From: Dyella_B sp036746095
GTDB lineage: Bacteria; Pseudomonadota; Gammaproteobacteria; Xanthomonadales; Rhodanobacteraceae
NCBI RefSeq assembly: GCF_036746095.1
Contig: NZ_DAIOEU010000002.1
Location: 1-64,000, forward strand
Reading direction: 5' to 3'
Length of the DNA: 64,000 bases
Below are positions 25,496 to 34,168 of this stretch, piece by piece. The number at the start of each line of letters is the position of its first letter. Position 1 is the stretch's first letter. Position numbers and translations under genes: made by a program. Below the pieces are notes generated by a model that saw nothing but the letters and a program-made list of their open reading frames with translations, made no database searches and was not told the DNA's origin.

Positions 25496-26245
25496 TCACA
25501 ACTTCCTGATCTTGATATCCCTAAACCACAAGCGTATCGGCACTTCGCCCTTATCCTCCGTGCCCTGCAGCGAGATATGCCCTTGCTGGAACGTGGCGAA
25601 ATCCGGCCACGCGGTGAACTTGCTCTTCGCCACCAGGCGCTTCCAGTCGTCCGACCACAACTGCGTATCGATCACTTTGTGGCCGTTCTGGAAAAACTGC
25701 ACGTGCCCATGGTCGGCAATGATTTCAAAGTCGTTCCACTGCCCGGCTTCGTTCACCCATTCCACGTCCGAGGAAATCAGGTCGAACAAGTCGCCGGAAC
25801 GTTCCTTGAGCACGCGACTGTCCGGCTTGGTGCAGGCGAGATCGGCAATCTGCATTTCCGGGCCGGTTTCGAAGGTGTACTGGTACTTGGGCGATTCGTG
25901 CACGTAGAACATCACGCCGCTGTCGGCGCAGGGGCTCATTTTCCAGGACAGCTTCAGGTCGAAATTGCCGTATTCGGCATCGGTAACCAGGTCCTGGAAA
26001 TCGGCTTCGGGATCCTTCGGGCGCTTTTCCATCAGGATGGCGCCATCGCTCACCTTCCAATCCTTGCCCGGGGCTTTTGCGTGGTAGGAATGCCATCCGC
26101 CCAGGCTGTGGCCATCGAACAGCAACTGCCAGCCCTGCGCCTGTTCTTGCGGCGTGAGCGTGTTGTGCTGCTGCGCATGCACCATGCCGCATAGAACCAG
26201 GCTGGTGGTGGCCAACAAACTGCTCATCAATTTCTTGCGAATCAT
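25496..26245 (-). CDS. secreted DUF1080 (3-keto-disaccharide hydrolase-like) protein
   Basis: Signal peptide up to about residue 24 (MVHAQ), then the DUF1080 jelly-roll with GWQLLFDGHSLGGWHSYHAK at the start and WNDFEIIADHGHVQFFQNGH in the centre, 249 aa in all. The family folds like concanavalin lectins; characterised members hydrolyse 3-keto-glycosides. It ends the set DUF1080 - TonB receptor - GH92, 61 bp after the receptor gene on the same strand, and is thus probably involved in breakdown of an imported or surface glycan. Confidence 0.88.
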   Translation of the reverse strand: MIRKKLMSSLLATTSLVLCGMVHAQQHNTLTPQEQAQGWQLLFDGHSLGGWHSYHAKAPGKDWKVSDGAILMEKRPKDPEADFQDLVTDAEYGNFDLKLSWKMSPCADSGVMFYVHESPKYQYTFETGPEMQIADLACTKPDSRVLKERSGDLFDLISSDVEWVNEAGQWNDFEIIADHGHVQFFQNGHKVIDTQLWSDDWKRLVAKSKFTAWPDFATFQQGHISLQGTEDKGEVPIRLWFRDIKIRKL

Positions 26246-26306
26246 GTGCTGCCTCGTCGATGTCGTGGCCCGGTGCCGCGTGGGTCGTGCGGCACCGGGC
26301 CACCGG

Positions 26307-29108
26307 TCAGATACCCAGGTCGAAACCGATGTCCAGATACACCGAGCGTCCCAGCGCGCTGTAGTCGGTCACGTCGAAATACGGCCAACCGCTGTTGGTG
26401 TTATCCATCGGCGGACGCTTGTTGAACATATTGTTGGCAGTGACCGATACCGTGGTCTTGGGCGTCACCTTGTAGCCCACGCTGCCATTGAAGGTGATCC
26501 ACGGGCCGATCTTCGGCCCGGTGCCGGCGTAGTTCCAGGTGTTGCCGTTGCGCAGGCCGTAGATCGTGCTGCTCCATTTGCCGATGTTCCAGGTGACCGT
26601 GCCGTTCACGCGGCTCTTGAACTCGTCGTTGTTGTTGCAGCACAGGTAATTGAGCGTCGGGTCGCCCGACTTCTCCTGATAGGTGTGCTTGAGTTCATCG
26701 TAGTAATCCAGGCCGAACTGGAACGAGCCAAAATTGTCGGTTTCCAGCCGGTACTTCACGCTGGACTGGACACCGGTCTGGTATTCCGACGCCACGTTGA
26801 TGGGATAGGTGCTGACCTGCTTGATGACGTTCGCATTGATCGGGTCGGTCGCCGGATAACGCTGCACCTCGCCAATCACCTGCTGGCAGGTGGGCGAGTT
26901 GATGTCGTAGGTCTGCTCTCCATTGTCCGATACGCCAAGGCGGCAGTTGGCCTCTTCCGACAAGATTTGATCAGAACTCAACGTCACCACTTCGTTGTTG
27001 ACGCGGATGATGTCGTAATCCACCGACCAGCTCAGGCGGTTGTCCGAGGTGGACCAGACGAAGCCAGCCGTATAGGTCTTGGCGGTGATATCCATCAAGT
27101 TCGTGTTGCCGGACGTCACCGACAGAATCGACAAGCCGTTGTACGGGCACTGCCCATACGTTGCCGGGTTGTAGCCAGCCACGCGGCATTTGTAATAGTC
27201 GGTGTTGGTGCTGTAGCCACTGCTGTGCGCGGAGAACAGATAGAACAGGTCGGGCGCGCGGAATGCCGTGGCGGCACTGGCCCGCACCAGCAGCGTATCG
27301 AACGGCCGGTATTCCAGGCCAAGTTTGTAAGTGGGGCGGCCGTGCCCTCTTCCACCGTAGTCGTATTTGTCGAAGCGTGCGGAAACGTCCGCCGTCAATT
27401 GCTTGAACAGCGGCACCTGCAGCTCGCCGCCAAAGGCGAACTGGCTGCTCGCACCGCCCGCCGTGGTAGTACCACCCACACCACGGAAATACCCTTCTGC
27501 GGCAAGCGGGCTGGCCGAGGCGTTGGCGAAACGCTGGTTGCTGGTCTGGGCGATCAGCGCGGCACCCACATCGCCTGCCGGCAACGAGAACAGGCTAGTC
27601 GTATTGGCGGTGAAGGTCTCGTTCTGCGTCCAGGAAGTGGACGCCGCGCGGTCGACGGCGGTGAATGCGTTGTACAGCGCGGGGGTGATGGGCTGGTACA
27701 GGCGATCAAGGTTGGGCGCGTAAATCTTGTAGCCGTTCGCATCCGTGCCGAGCAGCGGCCCGAGGTAATACTGGTCTATGCCATTGTTGGCCAGGAAATC
27801 ACGCGACTTGCGCACCAGATCCGTTTGCGAACGGTTGTAGTAGGCGTCGTAGTTCCAATTATCGAAAAGCTCCCCGCGCACGCCAATGCTCACGTTGTAC
27901 GTCTTGGTGAACACATGCTGCTCACCCGCGTCGGAGCCGGCTTCCTCCGGCGCGAAAATGCGCTGCCATTCCTCGTATTGCCCACTGGTCTGGTTATAGA
28001 ACGTGTTGTTCCAGAACGGACTTCCGCCCACATAGGTGGGGTTGCTGTAGCTATACAAAGTATCGGCATACAACGTCGTGTGGTCGTTGATGTGATAGCG
28101 CAGTTGCAGCAGGCCATTGGCATCGGTTTCGTCGTTGGAAAGCGTGGCGTTGCCGACGTTCTTGGGGCTGCCGCAGTAGTAGCCGAGGCCTGGGCGGTAG
28201 CTGTACGTGGTGCTGCCGCGATACAGATAGCTCAGCGGTGCGCAGGTGTCGGCGCCTGGATCGATGTATTGACTGATGCTGGAGTTCAAGCGCAGAAAGC
28301 TGCGCGAGTTGACGCGGCCCGCTACATCCGGATCGTCATCCTGGGAATCGATGTAACTGCGCTGATAGCCCCAAATGGGATTCTCCTTGGACAGCTGCAC
28401 GCCACCGCTGACATCCAGCTTGCCCCAGGTATGCCCGGAACTGATCTGCAAGCGCTTGCTGGCGCCGCCGCCCTCGGAGTAAGTGCCATAACGAAAACCG
28501 ATGTGCGTGCCTTCGACGTGGTCCTTCAACACGATGTTCACCACGCCGGCAATCGCCGCCGAACCGTAGATCGATGACGCGCCACCGGTCAGCACGTCGA
28601 TGCGATCGATCAAACCCACCGGGATATTGGAAATATCGGTGATGTTCAAGCTGCCGTTGTAAGCCAGCGGGTAGCTGGCCATCGGCCGGCCATTGAGCAA
28701 GGTCAGCGTGAAATCCGGACTCAGGCCGAACAGGCTGATGGTTTTCGCAGCCGGCGTGTAGCCGCCGGTGAATTGCGGGTCCTGCACCGAACCGTTCGCA
28801 ACGGGGAGCGAACGCAGGGCGTCGTACGTGTCGACGAAACCTTGTTTCTCGATGTCTTTGGCGGTGATGGTGGTGACCGGTGACGATCCTTCGATCTGCG
28901 CCTGCGGGATCAGCGAGCCGGTAACCTGCACGATCTTGAGTTTCTTGGGTTTGTTCTGCTCCTGGTCGTTCTGCGGATTGTTGTTCGATGCGTTATTGCT
29001 TGCAGCCGTATTCTGTTGCGATGGTACCGCCGCTTGTTGCGCCAAGGCCTGCGAAATGGAACAGGCCAATAACGAGGCCGCGCACACGTACATCCACTGC
29101 GTCTTCAT
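26307..29108 (-). CDS. TonB-dependent receptor, 933 aa
   Basis: Outer-membrane active transporter. Signal peptide (MYVCAASLLACSISQALA), an Asn/Gln-rich linker, plug domain with IEKQGFVDTYDALRSLP and GGASSIYGSAAIAGVVNIVL, then a 22-strand barrel ending in DIGFDLGI. The ATG at 29108 is preferred: GGGGAGG is nine bases upstream, whereas the in-frame GTG at 29117 directly abuts it. The neighbouring GH92 and DUF1080 genes suggest a mannose-containing glycan as substrate (inference). Confidence 0.93.
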   Translation of the reverse strand: MKTQWMYVCAASLLACSISQALAQQAAVPSQQNTAASNNASNNNPQNDQEQNKPKKLKIVQVTGSLIPQAQIEGSSPVTTITAKDIEKQGFVDTYDALRSLPVANGSVQDPQFTGGYTPAAKTISLFGLSPDFTLTLLNGRPMASYPLAYNGSLNITDISNIPVGLIDRIDVLTGGASSIYGSAAIAGVVNIVLKDHVEGTHIGFRYGTYSEGGGASKRLQISSGHTWGKLDVSGGVQLSKENPIWGYQRSYIDSQDDDPDVAGRVNSRSFLRLNSSISQYIDPGADTCAPLSYLYRGSTTYSYRPGLGYYCGSPKNVGNATLSNDETDANGLLQLRYHINDHTTLYADTLYSYSNPTYVGGSPFWNNTFYNQTSGQYEEWQRIFAPEEAGSDAGEQHVFTKTYNVSIGVRGELFDNWNYDAYYNRSQTDLVRKSRDFLANNGIDQYYLGPLLGTDANGYKIYAPNLDRLYQPITPALYNAFTAVDRAASTSWTQNETFTANTTSLFSLPAGDVGAALIAQTSNQRFANASASPLAAEGYFRGVGGTTTAGGASSQFAFGGELQVPLFKQLTADVSARFDKYDYGGRGHGRPTYKLGLEYRPFDTLLVRASAATAFRAPDLFYLFSAHSSGYSTNTDYYKCRVAGYNPATYGQCPYNGLSILSVTSGNTNLMDITAKTYTAGFVWSTSDNRLSWSVDYDIIRVNNEVVTLSSDQILSEEANCRLGVSDNGEQTYDINSPTCQQVIGEVQRYPATDPINANVIKQVSTYPINVASEYQTGVQSSVKYRLETDNFGSFQFGLDYYDELKHTYQEKSGDPTLNYLCCNNNDEFKSRVNGTVTWNIGKWSSTIYGLRNGNTWNYAGTGPKIGPWITFNGSVGYKVTPKTTVSVTANNMFNKRPPMDNTNSGWPYFDVTDYSALGRSVYLDIGFDLGI

Positions 29109-29203
29109 CAGGTACACCCTCCCCTTACGTCACAGTCAATTCGCCGCAGACGCGGCGATGCCCTAAGACGTCCCTATCCGCGATTGCCGCGCGCCCTCAA
29201 AGA

Positions 29204-29280
29204 CGTCATTCCCGCGAAAGCGGGAATCCATTGCTCTGATGCAAGAGCGAAGATGGATTTCCGCTTTCGCAGGAATGACG
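29204..29280. repeat. REPIN-like inverted pair, family CGTCATTCCCGCGAAAGCGGG
   Basis: CGTCATTCCCGCGAAAGC... and its inverted partner TTTCGCAGGAATGACG enclose about 25 bp; total 77 bp. The same size and ends occur at 33961-34038 and 42308-42385. It separates the GH92 and receptor genes. Confidence 0.8.
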
Positions 29281-29373
29281 GCCATAAAGCCAACGCCTCC
29301 TCCTCTTCCGCATCCAGCCAGCTCGCTCCCTTTCCCCTATCCTTCCGTGGTGCTTGCTCCCGGAAACGATTTC

Positions 29374-31800
29374 TCAGCCCCGCGCTGAGAACGAAGGCGG
29401 TGCATCGGTCGATTTGCTGCCCCATGCGCTATCGATGGAGCGCTGAAGTTCAAAGCGCAGATGCCCACCGTGTGCCGCGAATGACGACGGCAGCCAAGGC
29501 CTGGCATAGGCATGTCCATCCACCGACATCGCATGGATAAACCGGTTTTCGTTCGATGCATCCGGCGCATCGATCGTCACGTCGCCATCGGCGCGATGCA
29601 CTACCGCGTGCGCAAACAGCGGGCTGCTTACCAGCAACTCCGCGCGCCCGGGAATTTCCGGATAAAGCCCCAATGCCGACCACACGCACCAGGACGACAT
29701 CTCGCCGAGGTCATCGTTGCCGGGAATGCCATCGGGTGCGTTTTTCCAATAGCGCTCGAGCACGGTGCGGACGACGTCCTGCGTTTTGTAAGGCTGCCCG
29801 GCGAAGTCGTAGAGCCACGGCGTTTCTACCGAGGGCTCGTTGTTCAACTCGGCATGCAGCGGACCGGCATTGGTCACCGCCCACTGGCCGTGTTCGTCAT
29901 GAAAGAAACCATCCAACCGCGCACTGGCTTTCGCCGTGCCGCCCATCGCCTGGAACAATCCCCGCGCGTCGAACGGCACCATCCACAGGTACACCGCCGC
30001 GCTGCCTTCCACGAAGCCGTCATCGGAGCCAGGCGAAAACGCCGGCCAGCTGCCGTCGGCGTTGCGGTTCTGGATATAGCCTTCCTGCGGCGTGGCCTTG
30101 GGGTTGTAGAGATTGCGCCAATAGCCGGCACGCACCAGGAAGCGTTGCGCATTCGCGCTGTCGTGCACGTCTTGGGCCAGTTGCGATAGCGCAAAATCCG
30201 CCGTCGCGTCTTCCAGCGTTTCGGCCGCCCCGCCCCATGAGTGCGATTGCGTGGCGATGTAATGCAGCTTCAGCCATTGCTCCAGCGATGGCCGCTCGCC
30301 GACGCATTCAACATTGCAACCGTCATCGGAAAGATCGTGTGCCGTGGGCACCGTTGCGGCATGCACCAGCGAGGCATAAGCGCCCTGCAGGTCGAAATCG
30401 CGGCCGCCGAATGCATAGATATCCGCCAGGGCAGGCCCGGAAGGATCGCCGCTCATCACATGCGTGCCGCCGCTGTTGTGCGTCCAGCGATCCCATTCGC
30501 CGTCGTTCTGCTTGGCCTGGTTGTACAGCGATTGGGCGATGTCGCTGCCCACGTCCGGCAGCAGCCAGGTCACCAGTTGCAATTGCGAGCGATAGACGTC
30601 CCAGCCCGAGAAGTTGGCGTACTGGTTTTTCTGCCCGCCTTCGAGGCGGTGAACGCGTTGATCGAAACCAAAGTATTCGCCGTTGACGTCGCTGAAGATG
30701 TTCGGATGCAACAGCGAGTGATACAGCGCCGTGTAGAACACCGTTTGCTGTTCTGCACTGCCGCCGTCGACCGCGATGCGGCCAAGCAGGTCGTTCCAGG
30801 CGTCCTTGGCGTGTTGCGCCACTTGCGCCACCGTCGCGTCCGCAGCGATTTCCGATTTCAGGTTGGCGCGCGCGTTATCCAGGCTGACATAGGAAATGCC
30901 TACGCGCACATGCACCGGGCCCTTGGCCGGATCGAACGCCACCCATGCCCCCGAGCCCTTGCCGGGTGTAGGAAAACCTTTTGCGTCGTAGCCGGTGCCG
31001 CCTTGGGCAGCGGTCGCTCCCTTCTGCACGCGTGCATCCTGCCAGACGCCGTTCGCCGTAAAGGACTGATCGAATTGCGCCACGAAATACAGCGTGTAAT
31101 AGCTGCGTTGATCGGCCTTGGCCAGATAACCGCAGAAATTGCCGCTGCTGACCGAGCCGCTGACCGTGCGCGTATTGGCATCGACATCGATGGACGCATC
31201 ACTGCTGCCCACTTCCGAATCAGACGCACGTATCAACAGGTTGGCCGGCTTGTGCGCGGGGAAGTCAAAGCTCGCCATGCCGCTGCGTGTGGCCGCGGCA
31301 AGGGTGACATCCACGCCATTGGCGAGCTTGACCTGGTAACTGCCGGGCGTGGCGTGTTCGCCTTCATGGCGGAAGTCCGCCGCATAGCGTTCATCGCGAA
31401 GGTCGGCCGAAGGCGAGGTCGTAATCGGCAGCGTGACCGGCATCAGCGGCACGTCGCCACCCGCGCCGGCACAACCGGCACCGGATAGATGCGTCAGGCT
31501 GAAGCCGCGTATGCGCCTGGCATCGTATTGATAGCCGCTGGGCGAGGCGGTGCGCACGTGCTTGCCGCGCGTGTTCTCCGGGCTCCACTGCAACATGCCG
31601 AACGGCATCACTGCGCCGGGATAGGTATTGCCGCCATTGCTGCTACCGATCAGTGGGTTGACCTTGTCGGCAAACCCACCCGGCTGCCCGGCGCTGGCAA
31701 AACTTGCTACTGCGAAAAGACTGCTGGCCAGCACCGCCATGCCCTGCCAACGCAACCCCGGGACCTGCCACAAAGAAAAGCACATGCCCATTCGCCCCAC
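29374..31800 (-). CDS. GH92 family alpha-mannosidase, 808 aa
   Basis: A secreted exo-acting, calcium-dependent alpha-1,2-type mannosidase by family. Signal peptide (about residues 18-37), N-terminal beta-sandwich with VNPLIGSSNGGNTYPGAVMPFG (family hallmark, shown in part) and GYQYDARRIRGFSLTHLSGAG, then an (alpha/alpha)6 barrel with WDVYRSQLQLVTWLLPDV and GNDDLGEMSSWCVWSALGLYP, carrying the catalytic acids. It is the promoter-proximal gene of the glycan-use set and is separated from the receptor gene by a repeat. Start may be Met1 or Met6. Confidence 0.92.
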   Translation of the reverse strand: MGRMGMCFSLWQVPGLRWQGMAVLASSLFAVASFASAGQPGGFADKVNPLIGSSNGGNTYPGAVMPFGMLQWSPENTRGKHVRTASPSGYQYDARRIRGFSLTHLSGAGCAGAGGDVPLMPVTLPITTSPSADLRDERYAADFRHEGEHATPGSYQVKLANGVDVTLAAATRSGMASFDFPAHKPANLLIRASDSEVGSSDASIDVDANTRTVSGSVSSGNFCGYLAKADQRSYYTLYFVAQFDQSFTANGVWQDARVQKGATAAQGGTGYDAKGFPTPGKGSGAWVAFDPAKGPVHVRVGISYVSLDNARANLKSEIAADATVAQVAQHAKDAWNDLLGRIAVDGGSAEQQTVFYTALYHSLLHPNIFSDVNGEYFGFDQRVHRLEGGQKNQYANFSGWDVYRSQLQLVTWLLPDVGSDIAQSLYNQAKQNDGEWDRWTHNSGGTHVMSGDPSGPALADIYAFGGRDFDLQGAYASLVHAATVPTAHDLSDDGCNVECVGERPSLEQWLKLHYIATQSHSWGGAAETLEDATADFALSQLAQDVHDSANAQRFLVRAGYWRNLYNPKATPQEGYIQNRNADGSWPAFSPGSDDGFVEGSAAVYLWMVPFDARGLFQAMGGTAKASARLDGFFHDEHGQWAVTNAGPLHAELNNEPSVETPWLYDFAGQPYKTQDVVRTVLERYWKNAPDGIPGNDDLGEMSSWCVWSALGLYPEIPGRAELLVSSPLFAHAVVHRADGDVTIDAPDASNENRFIHAMSVDGHAYARPWLPSSFAAHGGHLRFELQRSIDSAWGSKSTDAPPSFSARG

Positions 31801-32236
31801 ATGATTTATCGAATTTAAATCGATCTAAATGACAGTTCGAAAAAATGCGCACATGCGTCCCTACCAGCTTTGGACGCCTATACGCTTTGCATGACAACTG
31901 TCCCTTCGGGCCAAAAATAATACTTAATGACAGCCAGGGACATATGACCATCGTCATGGTTGGCAGGTGTGAAAACTTGCGGACGGCCTTGGCCGTATGC
32001 TCCGCCTCACTGCAACTTCCTTGCGAGGCGCAGCAGAGGTGAATACCGGCGCGCCTTCCGTGCCTGGCTGACGTGCACTGGAGGCACTCCATTTTTCGCC
32101 GCTGACGTGTGAACCGGCATCGGTCCTTTACTGGGCGTGTTCCTGCAAGCGCGCGGCTGACGCAGCGCGTGCATGTTTCGTCACGAAGCGTGGTGCGTAC
32201 TCGATGAGCTGGCGGCGGCTGGAATGTCGTCGTCGC
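31801..32236. other. 435-bp gap, promoter region of the GH92 gene
   Basis: The first 60 bp are unusually AT-rich (GAATTTAAATCGATCTAAAT around 31809-31828) and probably hold the GH92 promoter and an operator. The remaining sequence has no supportable gene or RNA on either strand. Confidence 0.5.
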
Positions 32237-32815
32237 CTACGATAAGCCCGCGATAAGAATGTCGATCAGGCGTAAGGCTCGCGACGTCATGTCAGGTCGG
32301 TTGTCGGTATTGGCGAAGCCATACAAGGCATACATAAGGTCCAATGCCTGCACGTCGCGCTTGATGTCGCCGTTTTCCACGGCGCGCGTCACCAACAGAT
32401 TGGCCGCAGTCATGATCTGCGCCGAGGAATATGCGGTCAGCGCCGACGTGTCGCCGGTCGAGGCGCTGAGCGCCGGCAAGATCAGTTTCTTCGTGCCTAT
32501 GTAATCGACGAACAGGCGCATCCACGCACGCAGTGCTTCCACTGGCGTCTTCTTCTCCAGCAAGGCCGTGGCCGCTGCGCCAAGCTGTTCGGCTTCCTGC
32601 CGATAGATCGCCTCGAGGATGGCATTGCGCGTGGGGAAGTGCCGATACAGCGTGCCGATGCCGACGCCGGCACGGCGCGCAATCTCTTCCAGGCTTACGT
32701 CCGCACCCTGCTCCGCGAACGCGACCTTCGCCACGTCGGCCAGCCGACGGCGATTGCGCTGCGCGTCGGCACGCGGCTTGCGTACTGTTTTTAAAGCTTT
32801 TTTCGGCCTTTCCAT
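32237..32815 (-). CDS. TetR family repressor, 192 aa
   Basis: N-terminal helix-turn-helix: FAEQGADVSLEEIARRAGVG followed by IGTLYRHFPTRNAILEAIY, the TetR signature. A helical ligand-binding domain follows. Start ATG 32815 (MERPKKALKTVRK), with AAGGG five bases upstream; an in-frame extension to 32980 crosses the operator region and is unlikely. Divergent from an SDR gene with two dyads between them, so it probably represses that gene and itself. Confidence 0.9.
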   Translation of the reverse strand: MERPKKALKTVRKPRADAQRNRRRLADVAKVAFAEQGADVSLEEIARRAGVGIGTLYRHFPTRNAILEAIYRQEAEQLGAAATALLEKKTPVEALRAWMRLFVDYIGTKKLILPALSASTGDTSALTAYSSAQIMTAANLLVTRAVENGDIKRDVQALDLMYALYGFANTDNRPDMTSRALRLIDILIAGLS

Positions 32816-32827
32816 GATGACCCTTGA

Positions 32828-32876
32828 AAAACGGAGGATTCCTCCACATAAAATATCCGGAGGTCGTCTCCGTTTT
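32828..32876. promoter_or_regulatory. paired CGGAG/CTCCG dyads, probable TetR operator
   Basis: Outer arms AAAACGGAG (32828-32836) and CTCCGTTTT (32868-32876). Inside them are GGAGGA-T-TCCTCC (32833-32845) and CGGAG-GTCGT-CTCCG (32858-32872). This nested symmetry in the TetR/SDR divergent gap is typical of a dimer or double-dimer operator. Confidence 0.6.
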
Positions 32877-32955
32877 ACGGCCATGATAGCCGGCCCGAAC
32901 GCCCGCCGATATCGCGGCAGCCAATCCCGGCCCGCAACCTTCAAGCAACGAGGCA

Positions 32956-33933
32956 ATGATGAGCAAGTCATTTGATGCAAGTTCGACCACCGACCAGGTT
33001 CTCGACGGTGTGGATCTCGCGGGTAAGCGCGTATTGATTACCGGTGTATCGGCCGGGCTGGGCGTGGAGACGGCACGGTCCTTGGCCGCACACGGCGCCC
33101 ATGTAGTCGGCGCGGTGCGCGATATCGCCAAAGCCCGGCGCGCCACGCAAAGAGGGCTGGCCGATGCAAAAAAACCGGGCGGTCTTGAGCTGATCGAACT
33201 CGACCTGGCGTCATTGGCCAGCGTTCGCAAGTGCGCGGAGCAACTGCTGGCCCAGGGCGCCACCTTCGACCTGGTGATTGCCAACGCCGGCATCATGGCC
33301 TGTCCATTCGGCAAGACCGTGGATGGATTCGAGATGCAGTTCGGCACGAATCATCTTGGCCACTTCGTGCTGGTCAATCGCATCGCCTCGCTGATGAAGA
33401 ACGGCAGCCGCCTGGTGAACCTGTCTTCTGCCGGCCATCGTTTTTCGGATGTGGATCTGGAAGACCCGAACTTCGATCGCACGCCGTACAACGATTGGGC
33501 TGCGTACGGTCGTTCAAAGACGGCCAATATTCTGTTTGCCGTCGAATTCGATCGCCGCCATAAGCCAAACGGTATTCGCGCGACGGCAGTGCATCCGGGC
33601 GGCATCCAGACGGAACTGACGCGCCACATGGACAGCACTGTGATTCAACAGCGCATCGAAGAAATCAACGCGCAGGCAAAGAAGGCTGGCAAGCCGCCCT
33701 TCCGATGGAAAACGCTTGAGCAAGGCGCAGCCACCACGGTATGGGCAGCGGCTGTTGCAGATGCGGACGAGGTCGGCGGGCGCTATTGCGAAGATTGCCA
33801 CGTGGGCGAACCGCTGGGTGACAGTGAAGAAGCAGGGATGATCAGCGCAGGTGTGCGACCGTATGCGTTGGATGCCGAGCGGGCGAAAGCGTTGTGGGTG
33901 AAGAGTGAGGCGATGGTGGGAGAGCGGTTCTAA
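32956..33933 (+). CDS. short-chain dehydrogenase/reductase, 325 aa
   Basis: Rossmann-fold NAD(P) oxidoreductase. GKRVLITGVSAGLGVETAR carries the TGxxxGxG cofactor loop, IANAGIM the NAG motif, and YGRSKTAN the catalytic YxxxK with the preceding Ser in VNLSSAGH. The extended C-terminus (TLEQGAATTVWAAA) matches the retinol-dehydrogenase/WW-oxidoreductase-like group. Divergent from the TetR gene, which likely controls it. Substrate unknown; a detoxification role is plausible from the TetR pairing. MM at the start leaves a one-codon ambiguity. Confidence 0.9.
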   Translation: MMSKSFDASSTTDQVLDGVDLAGKRVLITGVSAGLGVETARSLAAHGAHVVGAVRDIAKARRATQRGLADAKKPGGLELIELDLASLASVRKCAEQLLAQGATFDLVIANAGIMACPFGKTVDGFEMQFGTNHLGHFVLVNRIASLMKNGSRLVNLSSAGHRFSDVDLEDPNFDRTPYNDWAAYGRSKTANILFAVEFDRRHKPNGIRATAVHPGGIQTELTRHMDSTVIQQRIEEINAQAKKAGKPPFRWKTLEQGAATTVWAAAVADADEVGGRYCEDCHVGEPLGDSEEAGMISAGVRPYALDAERAKALWVKSEAMVGERF

Positions 33934-33960
33934 GCATTCTGGCTGTGCCTACCTCAAGCC

Positions 33961-34038
33961 CGTCATTCCCGCGAAAGCGGGAATCCATTTTCAGGCAGCC
34001 TCAGAGCAAAGTGGATTCCCGCTTTCGCGGGAATGACG
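33961..34038. repeat. REPIN-like inverted pair, family CGTCATTCCCGCGAAAGCGGG
   Basis: 78 bp with exact CGTCATTCCCGCGAAAGCGG at the left and its inverse at the right. Located after the SDR stop codon and before the convergent efflux gene. Confidence 0.82.
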
Positions 34039-34084
34039 GCCTTCAGGGCGATACCTCGATTCGCCCAACGCCCCAACAAGAGAT

Positions 34085-34150
34085 CGTAGGCTGGGATGAA
34101 ATCCCAGCGCTCTTGAAAGTTCTTATGCTCGGCTTTCATCCCAGCCTGCG
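34085..34150. repeat. inverted pair of GGCTGGGATGAAATCCCAGC palindromes
   Basis: CGTAGGCTGGGATGAAATCC ... inverted GGCTTTCATCCCAGCCTGCG, 66 bp. Placed next to a member of the other family, between two convergent genes. Confidence 0.75.
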
Positions 34151-34168
34151 AAAGCTGCGAGCCGATCG

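Noticed and set aside
26154..28577. An 807-codon plus-strand frame opposite the TonB receptor
   Set aside because: The minus strand encodes an unmistakable TonB receptor; the plus frame has no recognisable domain.
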